From Dokdonia sp. Hel_I_53 (GTDB taxonomy: Bacteria > Bacteroidota > Bacteroidia > Flavobacteriales > Flavobacteriaceae), in the NCBI RefSeq assembly GCF_007827465.1, contig NZ_VISL01000001.1, positions 1,033,501 through 1,097,500 of the forward strand: a stretch of DNA of 64,000 nt, read 5' to 3'. This document shows positions 1 through 8,585 of the stretch, in pieces; positions within the stretch are counted from its first letter, which is position 1, and each line of letters begins with the position of its first letter. The position numbers and the translations under genes were made by a program. The notes beneath the pieces were generated by a model. It did no database searches. It was given only the letters and a program-made list of their open reading frames with translations, and had not been told where the DNA came from.

Positions 1-698
1 TGGAAGTCTGCTATTTCTTGAAACATAGCCTCAAACACTTCATCAAAAGAATGACCACTTAATACTGCATACTCTCTAGCCATGATGATGATATCTTCTT
101 CTCGAGGTGATAATCTAGCAAAATTGCGCATGCGAGCTTTAAAGTCCATTGGACCAAATTTCATTCGATTTAAATCTACCAAATAAAAATCATAGCCTTC
201 ATCCTTTATGACAATAAGCGTATTGCCTAACGAATGATCAAGGAAGTTAATTTCCTTTTGATGTAATTCATACGTAAAGGCCGTAAATGCTTTTAAAATC
301 TTCTCATTACCTAAATAGGGTGATTCTTTACACAAATCTCTATAGGTAAGATCATAACTTAGGTGATTACTTACATAGTAACTCTTCCCAAAGAGAAGGC
401 CTTCCTCCTCAAAATAGGCTATAGGTTGTGGAGTTAAAACACCTCTTTCTAAAAGAATATGGGCATATTCAAAAGAACGGCGTGCTTTTGAATCTCTAAA
501 AGATTTATAAGCAACACGATTAACAAGGTTAGGTACTTTAAATGATTTTACGTTTATGGTAACGTTCCCTAGATCAAAAAGTTTAAGAGAGTTACGCTTG
601 CGTTCATCAAACTTTTTGCCGCTAGTATCAAAGTTTATAATGCACTTTTCAATAGCCGTTTTATCTCCCGCAAATGTTTTTGAAAATACCGTTTTCAC
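1..698 (-). CDS. Kdo/WaaP-like lipopolysaccharide kinase, C-terminus cut by window edge
   Basis: About 232 codons are visible and the 3' end lies outside the window. The translation has the small-kinase pattern of the LPS core kinase (KdkA/WaaP) family: a catalytic-loop-like segment HQKEINFLDHSLGN (around residue 155) followed by VDLNRMKFG, which matches the metal-binding DFG-equivalent region. Such enzymes phosphorylate Kdo or heptose on the cytoplasmic side during lipid A-core assembly. No ATG fits; I chose GTG at 698 because a -7 box (TAGCTTTG, 711-704) ends five bases upstream, which leaves an almost leaderless message. It is divergent from the tsaC-like gene. The family call rests on motifs only. 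Confidence 0.7.
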   Translation of the reverse strand, partial: MKTVFSKTFAGDKTAIEKCIINFDTSGKKFDERKRNSLKLFDLGNVTINVKSFKVPNLVNRVAYKSFRDSKARRSFEYAHILLERGVLTPQPIAYFEEEGLLFGKSYYVSNHLSYDLTYRDLCKESPYLGNEKILKAFTAFTYELHQKEINFLDHSLGNTLIVIKDEGYDFYLVDLNRMKFGPMDFKARMRNFARLSPREEDIIIMAREYAVLSGHSFDEVFEAMFQEIADF

Positions 699-703
699 AA
701 TGG

Positions 704-711
704 CAAAGCTA
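704..711 (-). promoter_or_regulatory. -7 promoter element (TAGCTTTG) of the Kdo kinase-like gene
   Basis: Matches the Bacteroidota TAnnTTTG -7 element on the minus strand, five bases before the GTG start. No convincing TTG -33 element is seen at the usual spacing. Confidence 0.45.
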
Positions 712-818
712 CAAGAATATTGATAAATAATTCTTTGGAATCTTCTATTTAAATATCCTGAAAAGCGTTGTGATTGCAATTACATTGTCAAAACGTGAGT
801 AAACACTACTTTTCTATT

Positions 819-826
819 TATTTTTG
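819..826 (+). promoter_or_regulatory. -7 promoter element (TATTTTTG) of the tsaC-like gene
   Basis: TATTTTTG lies seven bases before the ATG at 834. It decides the start: an in-frame ATG at 774 would lie upstream of the promoter. Confidence 0.5.
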
Positions 827-833
827 CAGCATT

Positions 834-1394
834 ATGAAAGAAGATCACGACAAGGCACTAGCTGTTTTAAAAAGAGGAGGTTTGATATTATACCCTACAG
901 ACACTGTTTGGGGTATAGGATGTGACGCAACAAATCCTGATGCCATTGATAAAGTATATGCATTAAAAAAACGTGCAGAAGCACAGTCCCTCATTTGTCT
1001 TGTAAGTGATTTTAAAATGCTTAATCAATATATAGAAAACATACCTGAAGTGGCATATGACATCTTAAAATATGCTGATAAACCGACTACAGTAATCTAT
1101 GACGACCCAATACGCATCGCTACAAATGTTATTGCGCCAGATAATAGTACTGCATTTCGTGTTTGTCGTAATAAATTTTGCAATTTTTTATTGAAAAAAT
1201 TTAGGAAACCCATCGTTTCTACTAGTGCAAACGTTAGTGGGCAACCTACACCTATGTCATTCAGTGAGATTTCACAAGAAATTAAGGACGGCGTAGATTA
1301 TATCGTATCTATTGATCAAAAAAGAAAATCCTCTAAGCCTAGCGCAATTATAAAACTTACCGAAGATGGAAAGGTAAGTGTCATACGCAAATAA
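834..1394 (+). CDS. tsaC: L-threonylcarbamoyladenylate synthase (TsaC/Sua5/YrdC family)
   Basis: A 186-residue YrdC-domain protein, the normal length for the short TsaC form without a Sua5 extension. It makes threonylcarbamoyl-AMP from Thr, bicarbonate and ATP for the t6A37 modification of ANN-decoding tRNAs in the cytoplasm. Visible motifs are YPTDTVWGIGCD near residue 20, the KKR basic patch, ICLVSD and STSANVSG near residue 128. An in-frame ATG 60 bases upstream is rejected because the -7 box lies between the two. It is followed after one base by a copy of the palindrome and then by cca, another tRNA maturation gene. Confidence 0.88.
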   Translation: MKEDHDKALAVLKRGGLILYPTDTVWGIGCDATNPDAIDKVYALKKRAEAQSLICLVSDFKMLNQYIENIPEVAYDILKYADKPTTVIYDDPIRIATNVIAPDNSTAFRVCRNKFCNFLLKKFRKPIVSTSANVSGQPTPMSFSEISQEIKDGVDYIVSIDQKRKSSKPSAIIKLTEDGKVSVIRK

Positions 1395-1395
1395 A

Positions 1396-1409
1396 GCTTT
1401 CGCGAAAGC
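1396..1409. repeat. Iterated palindrome copy 1 (exact)
   Basis: GCTTTCGCGAAAGC, one base after the stop codon of the tsaC-like gene. Confidence 0.9.
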
Positions 1410-1509
1410 GGGAACTTAAATTTTGAAAGACAATCCTCTAAAGATCATTTGTAATGATTTAATATCTAGCACTGGCTAAAAATTATTACAAGACATTTTA
1501 TTAGTACCA

Positions 1510-2925
1510 ATGAATTTAAAAAAAGCACTTTCCAATTCAATATTTAATACAATTACTAAGGCAGCAGATGATTTATCTCTAGAATCTTACGTAATAGGGG
1601 GCTTTGTGAGAGATTTCCTCTTAAAACGCGGAAAAGAGAAGGATATTGATATTGTTGCCATTGGAAGTGGTATTAAACTAGCAAGAAAAGTTTCAGATTT
1701 ATTACCAAGTAAACCAAAGATACAAGTCTTTAAGACTTACGGTACTGCGATGCTCAAATCTAATGACATTGATGTAGAATTTGTAGGAGCTCGTAAAGAA
1801 TCTTATGCACAAGACAGCCGTAATCCTATTGTAGAAGATGGAACGCTAGAAGACGATCAAAATCGTAGGGATTTTACTATAAACGCGCTTGCGATAAAGT
1901 TAAATAGTGATGGATATGGAGAGCTAATAGATCCCTTTAATGGACTAAGCGACCTTGAGCGTAAAATTATAAGGACTCCTCTTGATCCAGATATTACTTA
2001 CAGCGACGACCCCTTACGGATGATGCGTGCAATAAGATTTGCTACCCAGCTAGATTTTATGATAGAGCGCAGCTCCATAGAATCTATAACTCGCAATGCA
2101 GATCGTATAAAAATTATTACTAACGAACGTATAGTAGACGAGCTTCATAAAATCATGCTGAGCGATGTCCCGTCAAAAGGATTTTTGTTATTAGAAAAAA
2201 CTAGAATTCTCCAGCATATACTTCCAGAACTTACTGCACTCAAGGGAATCGATGAAAAAGAGGGCCAAAAACACAAAGACAACTTTTATCATACACTTGA
2301 AGTAGTAGACAACATTTCAAAACATACCGATGATTTATGGTTACGATGGGCAGCCCTGTTACACGATATAGGGAAAGCGCCTACTAAACGTTTTTCAAAA
2401 AAAGTGGGGTGGACGTTTCATGGTCACGAATTTGTAGGCTCAAAAATGGTTTACAAACTATTTAAGCGTCTTAAGATGCCCTTAAATGATAAAATGAAGT
2501 TAGTTCAAAAACTTGTTTTGATGAGCTCTAGACCTATTATTATCTCAGAAGACCATGTGACAGATAGTGCTGTGCGTCGATTAATTTTTGATGCTGGCGA
2601 CCACATAGAAGATTTAATGACTTTATGTGAAGCAGATATAACGACTAAGAATCCTCGGAAATTCAAGAAATACCACAACAATTTTCAAATTGTACGTGAG
2701 AAGATGAAAGAGGTAGAAGAACGTGACCATATACGTAACTTTCAGCCGCCTGTCTCTGGAAAAGAAATTATGGAACGTTTCAATTTAAAACCTTCACGTG
2801 AGATTGGGACTTTGAAAGAAGCAATTAAAGAAGCAATTCTTGAAGGTGAGATCCCTAATGACAAAGAAGCTGCAATAGCATATATGCTTGAAAAAGCAAA
2901 TGAAATGGGCTTAAAAAAATCCTGA
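1510..2925 (+). CDS. cca: CCA tRNA nucleotidyltransferase with HD domain
   Basis: A 471-residue class II tRNA nucleotidyltransferase that adds or repairs the 3'-CCA of tRNAs. Visible motifs are GGFVRD (about residue 31), the catalytic DIDIV (about 45), RRDFTINA (about 120), a DDPLRMMRAIRFA segment binding nucleotide and primer, and a C-terminal HD phosphohydrolase domain with LLHDIGKAP. The two tRNA-Glu genes later in this window do not encode CCA, which fits a need for this enzyme. It ends at a strong bidirectional hairpin shared with the converging CDGSH gene. Confidence 0.93.
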   Translation: MNLKKALSNSIFNTITKAADDLSLESYVIGGFVRDFLLKRGKEKDIDIVAIGSGIKLARKVSDLLPSKPKIQVFKTYGTAMLKSNDIDVEFVGARKESYAQDSRNPIVEDGTLEDDQNRRDFTINALAIKLNSDGYGELIDPFNGLSDLERKIIRTPLDPDITYSDDPLRMMRAIRFATQLDFMIERSSIESITRNADRIKIITNERIVDELHKIMLSDVPSKGFLLLEKTRILQHILPELTALKGIDEKEGQKHKDNFYHTLEVVDNISKHTDDLWLRWAALLHDIGKAPTKRFSKKVGWTFHGHEFVGSKMVYKLFKRLKMPLNDKMKLVQKLVLMSSRPIIISEDHVTDSAVRRLIFDAGDHIEDLMTLCEADITTKNPRKFKKYHNNFQIVREKMKEVEERDHIRNFQPPVSGKEIMERFNLKPSREIGTLKEAIKEAILEGEIPNDKEAAIAYMLEKANEMGLKKS

Positions 2926-2955
2926 GTCTTATTTTTTTTATAAAATTAAATTCGA

Positions 2956-3000
2956 AATAAAAATCCCGAAAATTCATTGAGAGATTTCGGGATTTTTATT
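2956..3000. terminator. Bidirectional terminator between cca and the CDGSH gene
   Basis: A perfect 16-bp stem (AATAAAAATCCCGAAA and its complement) with a 13-base loop and T-rich flanks on both strands, between two converging genes. Confidence 0.8.
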
Positions 3001-3024
3001 CCAAATATGTTGCTAAAATAATAT

Positions 3025-3270
3025 TTAGCAAGTTTTGTGTGTACCATCGCAATACGGTGGATTCATCGTCATCTTACATGTACACAAATAAACAGTTCCA
3101 GTTTGTTCTGCTTCAAACCTAAGGCTTGGAGTACTCTCTGCTGCTTTGTGACCTCCGTCACAGTAGGGTTGGTTTTCTGAGTGACCGCAAGTACACCAAG
3201 AATATTTCTTTCCTGCAACAACTTCGCAAGCTATTGGCTCCTTACCAGCCATTTTTTTATTGTCCTCCAT
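3025..3270 (-). CDS. Tandem CDGSH iron-sulfur domain protein
   Basis: An 81-residue protein with two CDGSH-type [2Fe-2S] motifs: CTCGHSENQPYCDGGH (about residues 26-41) and CTCKMTMNPPYCDGTH (about 63-78). Each has the C-x-C...C-D-G-x-H ligand set (three Cys, one His), as in MitoNEET-like and Miner2-like proteins. No signal peptide or membrane anchor is visible, so it is probably a soluble cytoplasmic redox or cluster-transfer protein. The physiological partner is not evident. It is monocistronic and convergent with cca. Confidence 0.88.
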   Translation of the reverse strand: MEDNKKMAGKEPIACEVVAGKKYSWCTCGHSENQPYCDGGHKAAESTPSLRFEAEQTGTVYLCTCKMTMNPPYCDGTHKTC

Positions 3271-3377
3271 AGTTTATTTTAAAAAGATAAAAGTCATGTT
3301 AATTATGATGAAGATACTCAAATATTAAAATCTAAGAAAGTAGACTCACAATATAGATTGAGTATGGATTATCTATA

Positions 3378-4154
3378 TTAATACAACAAGCTCTTTGAAA
3401 CTTTAGCAAAATTATCTTCAAACAATCTTATTGTGTAATCCAACAATTCTTCACCTCCTCTTCTACCATGTCCTGGAATTATAAGTCGCGTGTTAGGGTA
3501 GGTTTCTTTAACCTTTCTTATTGTATTCGACCATTCTGCTATAGATGCATCTGCTAGATTCCCCTTAGAACCATCTACTGGTTTAATTAAACATCCACCC
3601 AATAAAATATGATCATTTTCAATATAGGCGACAGCATTGTCATTCGTATGTCCAGCCCCTGGGTAAAACATAGAAATTTTATTAGTACCTAAAAAAAGAC
3701 TATCTACCATCTCAAATGAATGACTCAAAAAGATAGAATCTTTGGCCAGCAGTTGAGTGGTTTTTAATGACGCATATGTTGGAATATTAGCTTTGACAAA
3801 AGCGTTTATTCCCCCGGCTGCATCATTATGAGAATGGCTCACCATTACCGCTTTGATCTCAGATTTCAAATCTCTTGTAATATAGGCTATAAGTTGCTCT
3901 GAAATAGAATCATTAAGAGGTGTGTCAAATACAAAGACTTCACTTCCTTCTTTTCTAAAGAAGCCATTGCAAGGAATATAGCCTCCCTTACCATCTTTGA
4001 GATACGAAACATGTAGAAAATCATTCTCTGATAATTTTACAATTTCTAAAGGTCTCACATATGGCTGTATGTTAGAATCACTGCCATCCCAACAAGATTG
4101 CTGGAAACACAAAAAAGAAATAATGACTAAAAGTTGTAGCGACTTTTTAAACAT
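3378..4154 (-). CDS. Subclass B1 metallo-beta-lactamase, exported, probable lipoprotein
   Basis: A 258-residue MBL-fold protein with the full B1 zinc ligand set: H107, H109, D111 in SHSHND; H169 in GAGHTNDN; C188 in LLGGCLIK; H229 in GHG. K191, three residues after the zinc Cys, and N199 in GNLADA match the substrate-contact Lys224 and Asn233 of B1 enzymes. These features separate it from glyoxalase II-type MBL proteins. The N-terminus is hydrophobic and ends QQSCWDGSDS, a loose lipobox followed by the acidic-serine context of Bacteroidota lipoproteins. The start codon shares one base with the helicase stop (TAATG), suggesting translational coupling. Hydrolysis of beta-lactams, including carbapenems, is inferred from the family and not shown. 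Confidence 0.85.
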   Translation of the reverse strand: MFKKSLQLLVIISFLCFQQSCWDGSDSNIQPYVRPLEIVKLSENDFLHVSYLKDGKGGYIPCNGFFRKEGSEVFVFDTPLNDSISEQLIAYITRDLKSEIKAVMVSHSHNDAAGGINAFVKANIPTYASLKTTQLLAKDSIFLSHSFEMVDSLFLGTNKISMFYPGAGHTNDNAVAYIENDHILLGGCLIKPVDGSKGNLADASIAEWSNTIRKVKETYPNTRLIIPGHGRRGGEELLDYTIRLFEDNFAKVSKSLLY

Positions 4155-5512
4155 TATTTTCTTTTATTTCTTTTATTGTAATTTTTATCACCTTTTGTTT
4201 TAGGCTTTTTATATTTTTTGGCAATCTCACGTCTATATGAACCTCCTAGGTTCATCTTACTATTCTTCTCACTTTTCTCATGAAAAGCAGGTCCTGGAGC
4301 ATCTTCGTCATTCTTATTCCACTTATGTGGGTTAAAAATTTCCTTTGCCTCTGGGCGCTCTTCTGGTGTAAGCTCCTTTGAAATTTCGAGATCTTCTGGC
4401 AATGCCTTTTCAGGAACCTTAATTCCCATAAGCAGTTCAATCTCTTCTAAAAACTTCTCTTCTTCTGGAGTAGAAAAAACAATAGAGATACCTTCTCTTT
4501 GCGCCCTACCCGTACGACCTATTCTATGTAAATAATTTTCTGGAAAGCGTGGTGTGTCAACATTTATAACGTGAGTAATATCGTCAATATCTAGTCCACG
4601 AGCCATCACATCTGTAGCAACCATCATCCGTACTTTACCTTCTGAGAAGGAATTGATACTGTTTATACGGTAGTTTTGAGTCTTGTTTGAGTGTATCAAG
4701 TCTACCTGACCTGGGAAAGCCTCTTCGAGCTTTAGGTAAAGTCTATCTGCCATACGCTTATCGCGTACAAACAAAAGCACTTTAGGGTATTTTTTAGTTG
4801 AAACAAGCTCATCTAATAAGAAATTAACTTTTGTATAAAAGTTAGGCATCTTATAACTCACTTGAGTAATATTCTTTAAGGGTGTACCGCTACGTGCAAC
4901 CTTAATAAATTTCGGATTACTAAAATAATCTTTAATAAGTTCATCTACATCTTCTGTCATCGTAGCACTAAACATTATATGCTGCCTACGTACTGGCAAA
5001 ATATCAAAAATATTCATCAATTGTGGGCGAAAACCTAAGTCTAGCATCACATCTACCTCATCAATAACTACTTTTTGAATAGATTTAAGTTGTAGCACTC
5101 TACTCACAGCTAAGTCATATAAACGACCAGGAGTAGCAACCACGATATCTTGGCCCTCGGCAATTAGAGCTTTTTGAGTATTGATATTTGCACCTCCATA
5201 CACCCCTGCAATACGAACATCTATATATTTAGAAAGTTTTTCGAGTTCACTTACAACTTGTAAAACAAGTTCACGAGTGGGCACTAAAATTAAAACTCTT
5301 GGATTTTCTTGCCTTGAATATGGCAACGTACGTAAGATGGGTAATAAATAGGCAAAGGTCTTACCCGTACCTGTTTGAGCTATTCCTACCACATCATTAC
5401 CAGACATCACTGGCGCAAGTGCATCCTGCTGAATAGGTGTAGGGGTTGTGAAGCCCATATCATCGAGGGCGTTCCAAAGAAATTTGTTGAGGTTGAGGTC
5501 TTTAAATGTCAT
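4154..5512 (-). CDS. DEAD-box ATP-dependent RNA helicase
   Basis: A 452-residue superfamily 2 helicase with the Q-motif region (PTPIQQDAL), Walker A AQTGTGKT, PTREL, TPGRL, motif II as DEVD instead of DEAD, SAT, and HRIGRTGR. A Lys/Arg-rich low-complexity tail of about 70 residues follows, typical of RhlE-like and CsdA-like flavobacterial helicases that act in ribosome assembly or mRNA turnover. Upstream lies an intrinsic terminator for the ABC genes. Its stop overlaps the start of the metallo-beta-lactamase gene by one base. Which RhlE/DeaD subgroup it belongs to cannot be decided here. Confidence 0.9.
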   Translation of the reverse strand: MTFKDLNLNKFLWNALDDMGFTTPTPIQQDALAPVMSGNDVVGIAQTGTGKTFAYLLPILRTLPYSRQENPRVLILVPTRELVLQVVSELEKLSKYIDVRIAGVYGGANINTQKALIAEGQDIVVATPGRLYDLAVSRVLQLKSIQKVVIDEVDVMLDLGFRPQLMNIFDILPVRRQHIMFSATMTEDVDELIKDYFSNPKFIKVARSGTPLKNITQVSYKMPNFYTKVNFLLDELVSTKKYPKVLLFVRDKRMADRLYLKLEEAFPGQVDLIHSNKTQNYRINSINSFSEGKVRMMVATDVMARGLDIDDITHVINVDTPRFPENYLHRIGRTGRAQREGISIVFSTPEEEKFLEEIELLMGIKVPEKALPEDLEISKELTPEERPEAKEIFNPHKWNKNDEDAPGPAFHEKSEKNSKMNLGGSYRREIAKKYKKPKTKGDKNYNKRNKRK

Positions 5513-5581
5513 AACGTTATCTGCGCGAAAATACTTCTTTTTTTAGGATTGAAGGTGTCTTACAATGACTTAGCAATCAAA

Positions 5582-5614
5582 AAAAAGACGTAATCCAATA
5601 GATCACGTCTTTTT
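5582..5614 (-). terminator. Terminator of the ABC exporter operon
   Basis: A 10-bp stem (AAAAAGACGT / ACGTCTTTTT) with a T-run on the minus strand, just past the permease stop and the palindrome. Confidence 0.75.
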
Positions 5615-5627
5615 GTAACAATATATT

Positions 5628-5643
5628 CGCTTTCGCGAAAGCG
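5628..5643. repeat. Iterated palindrome copy 2 (exact, extended to 20 bp)
   Basis: Core at 5629-5642; the symmetry extends to 5626-5645. It lies seven bases after the stop of the ABC permease gene and before its terminator. Confidence 0.9.
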
Positions 5644-5650
5644 AATACAA

Positions 5651-6481
5651 TTATAAATCTCTCTTTTTAAGTAATGCAAAACTGCTATATATGAATATGA
5701 ATATCCATACACAAACGATGGCTATCTCATACCACTCCACGCCATAGTCCATCACCATTTCTGTTTGCAACTGGGTTGCTGCAGTTTGAACAATCTCTAA
5801 CCTCGTGAATGGTTCATTTATTAAATTCCACATAGAACCCAGCGGAAGGAAATCCCATACCTGCCAAGCAATTTCTTTTGTAGACACGTATGCAGTTCCA
5901 AGCCAAATTATCCATTCAAAAATCCACCAAAAAAGCAGAAATCCAAGTGCGAAAGCAGAACGCTTGATGAGTATCCCTAAGAACAAACAGAAGGAGAAGA
6001 AAGCAACTAATTTTAAAAAGAATCCAAAAAGAAATTCCAATCCAGTAAAAACGATAGATGCTTCATTAAAATCTGAGAATGAAAATCCTAAAATTAAATT
6101 GAGTATGAAAATGAATATAGTAGATATGGCAGAAAAAACTATTACGGTAACAAACTTTGATAGTATAAACTCCTTTTTACTGAGACCATCTATTAAATTT
6201 TGTTTAAGTGTTCTATTACTATATTCATTTGCAGTCATGGAGACAATCACCACTGCAAGAAAAAACTTGAGTATGGCTGCCATAAAGGTATTAAAGTGCC
6301 AGATATATGGAAAATTAAAAATTCCTTGATCTGCAAGTCTAAACTCTGCACCGAATATATTAAACTTTATTGAAGCTAATAATGCTATAGCAGAGAGTAA
6401 TATAAAGTATCCTATAATTAAGACTTTTGAGGTCCTACTATGCTTAAGCTTATGATATTCTATGGTTAGTAATCGTAACAT
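5651..6481 (-). CDS. ABC-2 type transporter permease
   Basis: A 276-residue membrane protein with about six hydrophobic segments, the topology of ABC-2 exporter permeases. The N-terminal MLRLLTIEYHKLKHSRTSK amphipathic stretch and the SMTANEYSNRTLKQNLIDG loop are typical of Bacteroidota permeases of this class. It starts eight bases after the ATP-binding gene, so the two form one exporter. The substrate is unknown; gliding GldF/GldA and bacitracin-type exporters share the architecture. Confidence 0.85.
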   Translation of the reverse strand: MLRLLTIEYHKLKHSRTSKVLIIGYFILLSAIALLASIKFNIFGAEFRLADQGIFNFPYIWHFNTFMAAILKFFLAVVIVSMTANEYSNRTLKQNLIDGLSKKEFILSKFVTVIVFSAISTIFIFILNLILGFSFSDFNEASIVFTGLEFLFGFFLKLVAFFSFCLFLGILIKRSAFALGFLLFWWIFEWIIWLGTAYVSTKEIAWQVWDFLPLGSMWNLINEPFTRLEIVQTAATQLQTEMVMDYGVEWYEIAIVCVWIFIFIYSSFALLKKRDL

Positions 6482-6489
6482 TTGGTTTT

Positions 6490-7383
6490 TTAGTTTTTAG
6501 TTAATTCTAAGAATTGTTCTTCAAGACTTTCTTTTCGTTTGACTAGGTGTGTCAGAGTAATCCCCTCTCGATGTAATTGCGAGTTTAATGTTTTCGCTTC
6601 AAGCGGGTTTGCTAGAAATCCAGTCAAGAGATCTCCTTCTAATTTAACTTCGCCAAAGTCAGAATGGTCCTCTAAATAAGATTTAAGCAATTCTAGATTA
6701 TCTGCTCGCAATTCAAAGAAACCGTTACTAGCATTCATTGCATCTACCCTACCTGAATACAGCTTTACTCCTTTACGTAAAATAACAACATGTGTACATA
6801 CTTTTTCTACTTCGTCAAGCAAGTGAGATGCTAGTAAAATTGTAGTACCTCCTGCTGCAATTTTTTTTATTATCTGCCTTATTTGGTGAATTCCCTGAGG
6901 ATCTAAACCATTTGTAGGTTCATCAAGGATTAATATCTCTGGATCGTTAAGAAGTGCAGAAGCTATCGCTAAGCGCTGCTTCATTCCTAATGAATAGGTG
7001 CTAAATTTGCTATGCATACGATCTAATAACCCAACGACTTCTAGCTTTTCTGAAATCTTATCTGAAGACACTCCTTTTATTTTACAAACTAAAGCAAGGT
7101 TTTGCTCTGCAGTCATATAAGGGTAAAAGTTTGGTCGTTCTATGATCGCTCCTACTTTCTTGAGAGCTTCGTGTGTGGTTCCTTTTCCGTCAAACCAATG
7201 GAAATTTCCTGAAGTTGGATTTACCACATTAAGCACCATCCCTAGTGTTGTAGACTTACCACTACCATTAGGTCCTAAAATGCCATAGACATTTCCCTTT
7301 TCTATAGTAAATGAAAGATCACTTACAGCTTTTACAAGACCAAAATGCTTAGTCAGGTTATTGATTGTTAATATCGTTTCCAA
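6490..7383 (-). CDS. ABC transporter ATP-binding protein
   Basis: A 297-residue nucleotide-binding subunit with Walker A GPNGSGKST, signature YSLGMKQRL, Walker B ILILDEPTNGLDP and a switch His in LASHLL. The C-terminal 80 residues form the accessory region common in drug, lipid and antibiotic exporters of the CcmA/NatA-like group. First gene of the pair with the downstream permease. It is divergent from the gene at 7480, with about 95 bp shared upstream. Confidence 0.92.
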   Translation of the reverse strand: METILTINNLTKHFGLVKAVSDLSFTIEKGNVYGILGPNGSGKSTTLGMVLNVVNPTSGNFHWFDGKGTTHEALKKVGAIIERPNFYPYMTAEQNLALVCKIKGVSSDKISEKLEVVGLLDRMHSKFSTYSLGMKQRLAIASALLNDPEILILDEPTNGLDPQGIHQIRQIIKKIAAGGTTILLASHLLDEVEKVCTHVVILRKGVKLYSGRVDAMNASNGFFELRADNLELLKSYLEDHSDFGEVKLEGDLLTGFLANPLEAKTLNSQLHREGITLTHLVKRKESLEEQFLELTKN

Positions 7384-7479
7384 ATGTGAAATAGTTTTAG
7401 GTTGCTAGTTATTAACAAGACGGTGTAGTTTACTTTTTGTTACAAGCCTTTAGTATCTTTACCAAAAGAAATACGCTCC

Positions 7480-8553
7480 ATGGATGATAAATTAATGTCA
7501 AAGAAAAAGCCGTCTTATCCCGTCAGGGAGAAGCTCGATGCCTATTTAAAGACATTTGCCCGTAAAACACAAGTTTCAATTTCTTACCAAGATTTACTAA
7601 GATTTACAGGAGGAATTACCGTATACGACAAACACGAAAATGATACGCTGTGGATACGTGTTTATTATCCAGAATTCGAACAAGATGAGATTGAGTATAA
7701 TCTCAAACGCATATACACTCAACTCCACTCTGATGGTAATGAGAATGTTTTTGACTATCTAAAAATAGACGCCATTGACTTTTGTACGTTCGGAAATTCA
7801 AAACCTTTCCGGATTAAAATAATGAATGTATATAACAACAACTACGTCTATTTCTACGTAAAACAGGCAGATGCAAGCCGTATATATGGACTAGAACTTG
7901 AGCATATTCTTTCTCCAAACAGGATCAATTTCTTAGTTTTTGAAAATACCCTCATAGAAGAGCATATTGCGGGGATACCAGGCGATGAATTTATAAATAA
8001 TCATCTGCAACATTGTGATGATTTAGGACTAGCTCAGATTGCAAAAGAGTTTGTAAAATTTAATGAGCGCTGTATGATCACTCTTTTAGGTGATATGCGT
8101 TCTTATAATTTTGTAGTTATACCTACGCATGATTTTGATCATGTACGGTATAAAATTAGAGCTATTGACTTTGATCAACAGTGTTATGAAGGGAACTTTA
8201 AAGTATACCAACCAGCTATTTTTAAAGAGAATATTAAGTATGTAAGACTGGTAGCAAAAAGGTTAGATAATCGCTCTATTGAACAGTATCGTAACGAGGA
8301 AAGAGCCTTACTTGCTAAAAGAATTTTAAATGGTAAAAAAAGATTAACCCGATTACTGAGAGTGATGAGTACAGATCCTATCTCTTCGCGCCAAAATGTA
8401 AGACAACTACGTGCAGATATATTTGAATTCACTTCTGACATTAAATTTAAACGTGCTGCAAACATGGGAGCTGTCTTAAGAGCTGCGCTTGAGTTTGTAA
8501 AAAGAAATTATGAAGATGTGAGCGTTAAGCGTATAGTTGATGGAACACATTAA
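7480..8553 (+). CDS. Conserved hypothetical protein, possibly kinase-like
   Basis: A 357-residue soluble protein that I do not recognise by family name. Around residues 200-212 it has TLLGDMRSYNFV and around 225-233 AIDFDQQ. Order and spacing recall the catalytic H-G-D-x-x-x-x-N and metal-binding D-F-D motifs of aminoglycoside phosphotransferase/HipA-like kinases, but no glycine-rich loop is obvious, so the kinase assignment is only an inference. A second possible ATG lies five codons downstream. Monocistronic, closed by a bidirectional hairpin. Confidence 0.5.
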   Translation: MDDKLMSKKKPSYPVREKLDAYLKTFARKTQVSISYQDLLRFTGGITVYDKHENDTLWIRVYYPEFEQDEIEYNLKRIYTQLHSDGNENVFDYLKIDAIDFCTFGNSKPFRIKIMNVYNNNYVYFYVKQADASRIYGLELEHILSPNRINFLVFENTLIEEHIAGIPGDEFINNHLQHCDDLGLAQIAKEFVKFNERCMITLLGDMRSYNFVVIPTHDFDHVRYKIRAIDFDQQCYEGNFKVYQPAIFKENIKYVRLVAKRLDNRSIEQYRNEERALLAKRILNGKKRLTRLLRVMSTDPISSRQNVRQLRADIFEFTSDIKFKRAANMGAVLRAALEFVKRNYEDVSVKRIVDGTH

Positions 8554-8583
8554 AAGAGGCTGAAAGTATTTCCAGCCTCTTTT
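8552..8583. terminator. Bidirectional terminator
   Basis: An 11-bp stem (AAAAGAGGCTG / CAGCCTCTTTT) between two converging genes; the stem starts at the last bases of the 7480 gene's stop. Confidence 0.8.
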
Positions 8584-8585
8584 AA

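Noticed and set aside
5805-6329. A 174-codon open frame antisense to the ABC permease
   Set aside because: No recognisable domain, no promoter, and the opposite strand encodes a clear membrane protein.
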